Origin: Firmicutes bacterium UBA4916
GTDB taxonomy: Bacteria; Bacillota; Clostridia; Tissierellales; Tepidimicrobiaceae
Length of the DNA: 18,970 bases
NCBI GenBank assembly: GCA_002398845.1
Contig: DHBY01000094.1
Span: 1 to 18,970, forward strand
Reading direction: 5' to 3'
Position 1 is the stretch's first letter; every line of letters starts with the position of its first letter. The position numbers and the translations under genes are program-made. This document shows positions 14,839 to 18,970 of this stretch, in pieces. The notes beneath the pieces are model-generated. The model worked only from the letters and a program-made list of their open reading frames with translations. It made no database searches and was not told the origin of the DNA.

Positions 14839-15562
14839 ATTTGACCCAAGGACAAAATTGACTGTTGTACTTTGTATTTCCACTTTAGGTATAATAATAA
14901 ATGATATTTTTTCCCTTATTTTTATATTAGTATTGACCTTTTTGATTGCTAAATTTTTTCATGTAAATATAAAGAGAAGTTTTAAAAATATAAAGAAACT
15001 TTTATATTTAATATTTATTATTGCAATAATACAGAGCATATTTTCTACTGAGGGAAAAGCCCTCCTTTTCATTGGAGGATTTAAGGTTTTAAGTACCAGC
15101 GGCTTAGGAAAGGGTATTCAATTCATATTACGCATGATGATAATAATATTTTCAGCTGCAATTATTGGTACTTCAAATTCAAGGGAAATAATCCAAGGCT
15201 TTGTTCAATGGGGATTGCCTTATGATATAGCTTTTATGGTAGCCCTTGGGATTAGGTTTTTACCTATATTGACTGAGGAGGTAAAGGATTCTTTGATTGC
15301 AATTCAACTTAGGGGAATCGAAATCAATAATATTCCAATAAAAAAAAGGATTAGTATATACTCTTATATATTCACCCCTATATTAGCAGGAACTATATTA
15401 AAAGCAGAAAAACTTTCAATAGCTATTGAAATGAGAGGATTTAGGGCTTATTATAATCGTACTAGCTATTTGGTTTTAAAAATGTCTAAATGGGATTATT
15501 TAATAATTTTTATAAGCATCATTCTTACTGCCTATATTGCCATTATTAATTTTACTAGATAA
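14822..15562 (+). CDS. ecfT: ECF transporter transmembrane coupling component EcfT
   Basis: A 246-residue membrane protein that opens with FKFDPRTKLTV, the typical EcfT start, and has about five hydrophobic helices. The two coupling-helix motifs that dock into the ATPases appear as QLRGIEI (near residue 165) and EMRGFRA (near 205), in place of the canonical Ala-Arg-Gly. It joins the S component to the ATPase pair. ATG 14822 is preferred over GTG 14810 because AGGGGTGA (14806-14813) lies eight bases before it; the gene overlaps EcfA2 by 17 bases. This is the last intact gene of the operon. Confidence 0.88.
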   Translation: MIKGFKFDPRTKLTVVLCISTLGIIINDIFSLIFILVLTFLIAKFFHVNIKRSFKNIKKLLYLIFIIAIIQSIFSTEGKALLFIGGFKVLSTSGLGKGIQFILRMMIIIFSAAIIGTSNSREIIQGFVQWGLPYDIAFMVALGIRFLPILTEEVKDSLIAIQLRGIEINNIPIKKRISIYSYIFTPILAGTILKAEKLSIAIEMRGFRAYYNRTSYLVLKMSKWDYLIIFISIILTAYIAIINFTR

Positions 15563-15576
15563 ATGGGAGGAAATAG

Positions 15577-15663
15577 ATGAAGGTTTTTACCGTAGTTGGA
15601 ACTACAGGATTAGGCAAGACTACAAACATAGAAAATATAATTAAAATAAGTCTTCAATCGTAA
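15577..15663 (+). pseudogene. mobB: Truncated mobB (molybdopterin-guanine dinucleotide synthesis) remnant
   Basis: ATG 15577, with GGGAGG six bases upstream, opens a 28-codon frame: MKVFTVVGTTGLGKTTNIEN followed by IIKISLQS and TAA. This is the P-loop start (GTTGLGKTT) of a MobB-type GTP-binding protein, as found in clostridial MobB proteins that begin MKVFSVVG and continue with a conserved ENII-K/R-EL helix. The reading breaks just after that helix; the rest of the family's roughly 160 residues is absent downstream, where a new promoter region begins. It is probably a deletion relic that keeps its ribosome site. It could alternatively be a short translated leader peptide. MobB acts on Moco (MGD formation), which ties the operon to molybdopterin. 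Confidence 0.65.
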
Positions 15664-15690
15664 TGTATTTGTAACTTATATTTTCAATAC

Positions 15691-15757
15691 TAATGTATAA
15701 TATATATAAAGAGATTGGAAGCATTCGGCACCGTAAATTTAAAGGAGGGGGATATAT
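15691..15757 (+). promoter_or_regulatory. Probable promoter and ribosome site of the YcdB-SLH gene
   Basis: TATAAT at 15696-15701 is a perfect -10 and is preceded by a TG. A matching -35 is not clear: TTGTAA at 15669 is 21 bases away. AAAGGAGGGGG (15741-15751) is a strong ribosome site six bases before ATG 15758. The stretch 15664-15757 holds no other gene. Confidence 0.45.
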
Positions 15758-17848
15758 ATGAAAAGAAGGATATCATTTTTACTAGCTTTGGCTATGATAT
15801 TAACGTTTATTCCATTTAGCTCATTTGCAGCGGAAAACTATGATAAACAATTAAAAGAAGCCATCATTAAAAGTAAAGAATTATTTAATATTGGGAAGGA
15901 ATATGACAAGTTTAGCCATAGTGTAAATTCCTATGATGGAAAAACAATATTTTACTTAAACTGGTCAGATAGTAAGGGAAAACTAGGTGGTATTGATGTT
16001 TCAATAGCAGTAGATGGAATGGTAATAAACTATGGTAAATGGGGTCCAAGAACTGGTGAACAAAAACCTAAATTACCAAAGGTAAGTAAAGAAGAAGGAT
16101 TAAAGAAAGCCCAAGATTTTATAAAAAAAGTATCTCCTAAATTTGCAGGAAATATAAAATACATTGACAAGACAGAGCCTTTAAATGTAAATTCTGATGG
16201 CTATAACTATAATTTTGTAAGAACTGAAAAAGGCATTCCATATTATAATAATAGTATTAATCTATATATAGATAATTCCAATGGTGAAGTAAGGAGTTAT
16301 AACACTAATTGGGATATGAACTTAGTATTTTCAGACTCAAAGGATATAATTTCTTTAGAAAGAGCCAAGGAATTTTACAAAGAAAAGATAGGATTAGATT
16401 TATTGTATAAATCAACCCATGTAGGAGAAAAGTTAAAAACATATTTAGCTTATGGACCATTAAATATGAGTTTAGGAATCGATGCAAAAGATGGTAAGGT
16501 AGTATCTTTATATGATTATGCTTTTTATGAAAAAAACATGGATATGGGTAGCGGCGGCGGAAATGCAGGACCAGAGGAATTAAATCCAGATGAAGAGAAA
16601 GCCATTGAGGATATTTCAGGCATTATCTCTCAAAAAGAGGCAGAAAAAGTAGGTAGAGAAATATTAGGATTGGATTCTGAGTTCAAATTAGAATATATCA
16701 ATCTTTATAATAACTGGGGATATGATGGCGATTATAGTTGGAATATGGATTTTAGAAAAGGGTCGTACCCTAAAGAACAATATGTAAACATAAGAATAAA
16801 TGCCAAAACTAAGGAAATGGAATCTTTATATAGATACGGTTCAGATGATCCTAGTAATAAGGTTCAATACAATGAAGAACAAGCTTTGGATATTGCAAAA
16901 AAATATATTAATAAGATGAATCCAGATAAATATAAGTTGGTAGAACTAAGGGAAAACTTTGGAAACCAGGAAAGCCTAGAAGAGCAAAGATCCTATAGCT
17001 TTAATTTTATTAGAAAAATTGACAATGCCTATGTAGAAAATGATGGTATCTCCATTGCAGTAGATACTACTAATGGCAATATAGTGGATTATAGAGTTAA
17101 TTGGAATAAGGGAGAATTTCCTCCAAAGGACAATTTAATATCAGTAGATAAAGCTTATGATAAATTATTCAATGATATAGGTATGGAATTAAAATATACT
17201 AGCACCTATGGTGAGGGTAAAGATTCAAAAGAACAGAAAAAAGCTAGATTAGTATATGGCTTAAAAAGTGATAAACCAGCAATTATCGATGCTAAGACGG
17301 GGACTATATTAAATAATATGGGCGAACCTTTCAAACTATCAGCAGTAGTTAGCTATAAGGATATAGACAAAAGCTATGCAAAAGAAAAGATAAATATATT
17401 AGCTCAATATGGAATAACTTTACCAGGAGAAGAATTTAAACCAAAGGAAAAAATAAATCAAGAAGATTTTCTATATCTATTAGCAAAGGCCAATAATCCT
17501 TATTATAATTATTTAGACAATATAGAGGGTAATCTTTATAATTATCTAATCAATATAGGAATTTTAAAAGAAGATGAGCAGGCTCCAGAAAGAACAGTCA
17601 CTAAAGAAGAAGGAATAAAATATATAATAAGAGCCTTAAAATATGATAAGGTTGCAGATGCAAGTGAAATATACAAGGACTTATTCAAAGATACAAAGGA
17701 TATAGACCCAAAATTAAAAGGATATGCATCCATTGCCTATGGGCTCAATATAGTTCAAGGGGATAAGGGGTATTTAAATCCTAAAGGGGAGTTAAAAAGA
17801 GAAGATGCAGCAAATATGATATACAATTATTTATTTAGCGGAAATTAA
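15758..17848 (+). CDS. YcdB/YcdC-type (PepSY-like) surface protein with degenerate SLH tail
   Basis: A 696-residue exported protein with a Sec signal (1-25, ending SSFAA). Two similar YcdB/YcdC modules, about 28-258 and 285-515, each have alternating strands ending in DAK(D/T)G turns and tyrosine-rich strands (SYNTNWDMN, DYRVNWNKG). A glycine-rich hinge near 264-271 separates them. The C-terminus (about 523-696) has three SLH-like repeats, but the TRAE motif is weak: INQEDF, VTKEEG and LKREDA. Cell-wall polymer binding may thus be reduced or altered. YcdB-type proteins are widespread surface proteins of spore-forming Firmicutes with no firm biochemical function; PepSY-like parts are thought to inhibit proteases. 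It has its own promoter and lies after the operon, so a functional link to the transporter is not shown. Confidence 0.82.
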   Translation: MKRRISFLLALAMILTFIPFSSFAAENYDKQLKEAIIKSKELFNIGKEYDKFSHSVNSYDGKTIFYLNWSDSKGKLGGIDVSIAVDGMVINYGKWGPRTGEQKPKLPKVSKEEGLKKAQDFIKKVSPKFAGNIKYIDKTEPLNVNSDGYNYNFVRTEKGIPYYNNSINLYIDNSNGEVRSYNTNWDMNLVFSDSKDIISLERAKEFYKEKIGLDLLYKSTHVGEKLKTYLAYGPLNMSLGIDAKDGKVVSLYDYAFYEKNMDMGSGGGNAGPEELNPDEEKAIEDISGIISQKEAEKVGREILGLDSEFKLEYINLYNNWGYDGDYSWNMDFRKGSYPKEQYVNIRINAKTKEMESLYRYGSDDPSNKVQYNEEQALDIAKKYINKMNPDKYKLVELRENFGNQESLEEQRSYSFNFIRKIDNAYVENDGISIAVDTTNGNIVDYRVNWNKGEFPPKDNLISVDKAYDKLFNDIGMELKYTSTYGEGKDSKEQKKARLVYGLKSDKPAIIDAKTGTILNNMGEPFKLSAVVSYKDIDKSYAKEKINILAQYGITLPGEEFKPKEKINQEDFLYLLAKANNPYYNYLDNIEGNLYNYLINIGILKEDEQAPERTVTKEEGIKYIIRALKYDKVADASEIYKDLFKDTKDIDPKLKGYASIAYGLNIVQGDKGYLNPKGELKREDAANMIYNYLFSGN

Positions 17849-17857
17849 GAAACAGAG

Positions 17858-17899
17858 GGGACAGTTATTTTTGCTTTTGAAAGCAAAAATAACTGTCCC
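17858..17899. terminator. 19-bp perfect palindrome between convergent genes (bidirectional terminator, REP-like)
   Basis: The arm at 17858-17876 (beginning GGGACAGTTATTTTTGC) is an exact inverted copy of 17881-17899 around a TTGA loop. It lies 10 bases after the YcdB-SLH stop and 12 bases before the hydrolase stop, so it would terminate both transcripts although no clear T run follows outside the stem. GGGACRGTT-type palindromes are dispersed repeats in clostridial genomes; the end of this window carries a related arm. Confidence 0.65.
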
Positions 17900-17910
17900 T
17901 ACCTATTGAT

Positions 17911-18600
17911 TTATTGATAGAAAACATGTCCACCAATACTTGCTACATAGCTTTTGTTTTTTACGATCCAAGAACCTTTTGCTTTAGATGGATTAAAGAA
18001 ATATGTGGAATTTCCAACTGGCTTTACGCCTTTTAAAGCATCCTTTGCAGCATTTATACTATCTTTAGATGGATTATTATAAATCATGCCATTGGCTACA
18101 GGGCTGAATTGGGGAATATTTCCATAATACTCGAATATTACATTATACACGGTATTTGGAAATTCTTTAGAATTGACTCGGTTTAATATTACATTACCAA
18201 CTGCCACTTTACCTTTATAGGATTCTCCACTGGCCTCAGCTTCGATAAGTCGTGACAACCAGTAGACATCCGCAGAAGTATACTTTTTAGTGGTTGCCTT
18301 TCCTCTTGATGCAGTAGAACTGGCATTCAAGGTTTTTTGGGTTTTTGGTCCTGCAATACCGTCAACTCCTATGTGATGGTCCTTCTGGAAATTTATAACT
18401 GCTTTTTTTGTTATCTTTCCGTATATTCCATCTATGTTATAATTATAGTAGCCTTTTTGATTTAGTGTTTTTTGCATCATTCGAACATCTTCTCCTCGAC
18501 ATCCAAGTTTCAATGTTCTAGAATACCCACTAGCAGATACTGGTATAGCTAATGCCATTAGCATTAAAACAACCAATAAAATATGTGTTGCTTTTTTCAT
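17911..18600 (-). CDS. SleB-type cell-wall hydrolase with peptidoglycan-binding domain
   Basis: A 229-residue exported protein on the minus strand. A Sec signal (1-23, ending PVSA) is followed by a PG_binding_1 domain (about 28-92: LGCRGEDVRMMQKTLNQKG, DGIYGKITKKAV, GIAGPKTQ), a short linker, and a Hydrolase_2 (SleB/CwlJ-type) catalytic domain (about 108-229). The catalytic domain has EAEASGE (120-126, likely catalytic glutamate) and VAVGNVILNRV. Such enzymes are lytic transglycosylases that cut the glycan backbone; SleB acts on spore cortex during germination. Here the gene has a vegetative-looking promoter and a 120-base structured leader, so a role in vegetative wall remodelling is as likely as germination. 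The start follows AGGAAGGAAG about nine bases upstream. Confidence 0.88.
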   Translation of the reverse strand: MKKATHILLVVLMLMALAIPVSASGYSRTLKLGCRGEDVRMMQKTLNQKGYYNYNIDGIYGKITKKAVINFQKDHHIGVDGIAGPKTQKTLNASSTASRGKATTKKYTSADVYWLSRLIEAEASGESYKGKVAVGNVILNRVNSKEFPNTVYNVIFEYYGNIPQFSPVANGMIYNNPSKDSINAAKDALKGVKPVGNSTYFFNPSKAKGSWIVKNKSYVASIGGHVFYQ

Positions 18601-18618
18601 GTGTATGCACTTCCTTCC

Positions 18619-18707
18619 TAAGTTTCGTTCTCGAAGTTAGCTTTCCATCTGGGGGGTAGCCCCTTAGGTTGTGTCCCTCGTACCTAAAATTAGGATTCAG
18701 CCACTGC
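18619..18707 (-). ncRNA. Structured leader resembling a c-di-AMP (ydaO/yuaA) riboswitch
   Basis: Read on the minus strand, the leader contains GCTGAATCCT, a CCTAA/TTAGG hairpin, CGAGGGACACAACCT, AAGGGGCTA and then AAGCTAACTTCGAGAACG. The order matches the ydaO/yuaA blocks I recall (TTAATCC, GGGGACCCAA, GGGGYGAA, CAGCTAACCTCGTAAGCG), and these RNAs typically precede wall-hydrolase genes of this kind. The fit is shorter than usual, and a matching closing stem P1 is not obvious. No terminator separates it from the gene, so control would be at translation or by another means. A covariance search is needed to settle it. Confidence 0.55.
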
Positions 18708-18727
18708 ATTGATTTATAATAAAACTT

Positions 18728-18756
18728 ATTATATAGGAATAAATGTAATATGTAAA
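18728..18756 (-). promoter_or_regulatory. Sigma-A promoter of the SleB-type hydrolase gene
   Basis: On the minus strand TTTACA (18756-18751) and TATAAT (18733-18728) are separated by exactly 17 bases, a near-consensus vegetative promoter. Transcription should begin near 18721, leaving a leader of about 120 bases that holds the putative riboswitch. Confidence 0.75.
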
Positions 18757-18970
18757 CCACTTACCAAAAATTACATACGCTGTAAGCCATGGGCAAGGCA
18801 AAGATATCCAGTAATGATAACTTAATACCTTGATAATGAACATCAATATTTGAGCATGCCATCCTGAGCCAGAGGGCTCTGTATACCTATGGAAACAAAC
18901 CAAGGCAGTGAAGGATATTGATTTTGTGCCATGTATGTGGAAAAATATGGACTGCAAAAAGAACCGTCCG
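18757..18970. other. Apparently non-coding end of window, with a repeat arm at its edge
   Basis: No convincing gene is seen upstream of the hydrolase promoter. An open stretch at 18856-18970 on the plus strand (containing GSVYLWKQTKAVKDIDFVP) lacks a start codon and a ribosome site and could be a decayed gene. The last 17 bases, GCAAAAAGAACCGTCCG, resemble the right arm of the 17858-17899 palindrome and a common clostridial dispersed repeat. Confidence 0.4.

Noticed and set aside
18697..18957. Minus-strand open frame of 86 residues upstream of the hydrolase gene
   Set aside because: It overlaps the well-formed hydrolase promoter and part of its leader, has no ribosome site and an implausible composition.
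18856..18970. Open plus-strand frame at the window end
   Set aside because: No start codon or ribosome site, not recognisable, and it runs into a dispersed repeat arm; kept only as a note in the end-of-window entry.

Overview
The window looks like chromosomal DNA from a low-GC Gram-positive anaerobe of the Clostridia, probably near the Tissierellales (family-level inference only). The evidence is AT-rich codon use, strong AGGAGG-type ribosome binding sites, SLH-anchored surface proteins, YcdB/YcdC-type proteins, an ECF transporter and a SleB-type hydrolase. I see no tRNA, rRNA, CRISPR array or intact transposase.

Layout. At 1-150 is the 3' end of a coiled-coil gene. At 346-1815 is a soluble chemoreceptor with a C-terminal zinc-binding CZB domain, closed by a terminator. 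At 1886-2100 is a regulatory leader: an 11-bp inverted repeat, an RNA resembling the molybdenum-cofactor (Moco) riboswitch, and an intrinsic terminator with a visible competing antiterminator pairing. From 2160 to about 15663 runs one tightly packed plus-strand gene set, read here as an operon. It holds two SLH surface proteins, a lipoprotein and two membrane-anchored proteins, all built from a small sulfite-oxidase-like (Oxidored_molyb/SUOX) fold; a membrane FMN-domain protein that also carries that fold; a NapH-like polyferredoxin fused to an FMN domain; an ECF S component; an alkaline-phosphatase-superfamily lipoprotein; EcfA1, EcfA2 and EcfT; and a 28-codon remnant of mobB. At 15758-17848 is a separate YcdB/YcdC-SLH surface protein. 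It converges on a minus-strand SleB-type cell-wall hydrolase (17911-18600) across a long perfect hairpin. The hydrolase has a good sigma-A promoter and a structured leader resembling a c-di-AMP riboswitch.

How the genes may work together (inference). The SUOX-like domains recur about nine times, yet none has a cysteine where sulfite oxidases bind molybdenum. They therefore look like ligand-binding modules rather than Moco enzymes. Combined with a Moco-type riboswitch, an ECF importer, an exported phosphodiesterase-like enzyme and a mobB relic, the simplest model is a cell-surface system that captures, trims and imports a pterin or molybdopterin-like cofactor. The Fe-S/FMN proteins would carry electrons from the cytoplasm to the outside, perhaps to keep the ligand reduced. 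The alternative is a flavin-based extracellular electron-transfer chain with pterin-fold partners. Neither function is proven by the sequence; the gene set and its RNA control are the parts most worth following up.
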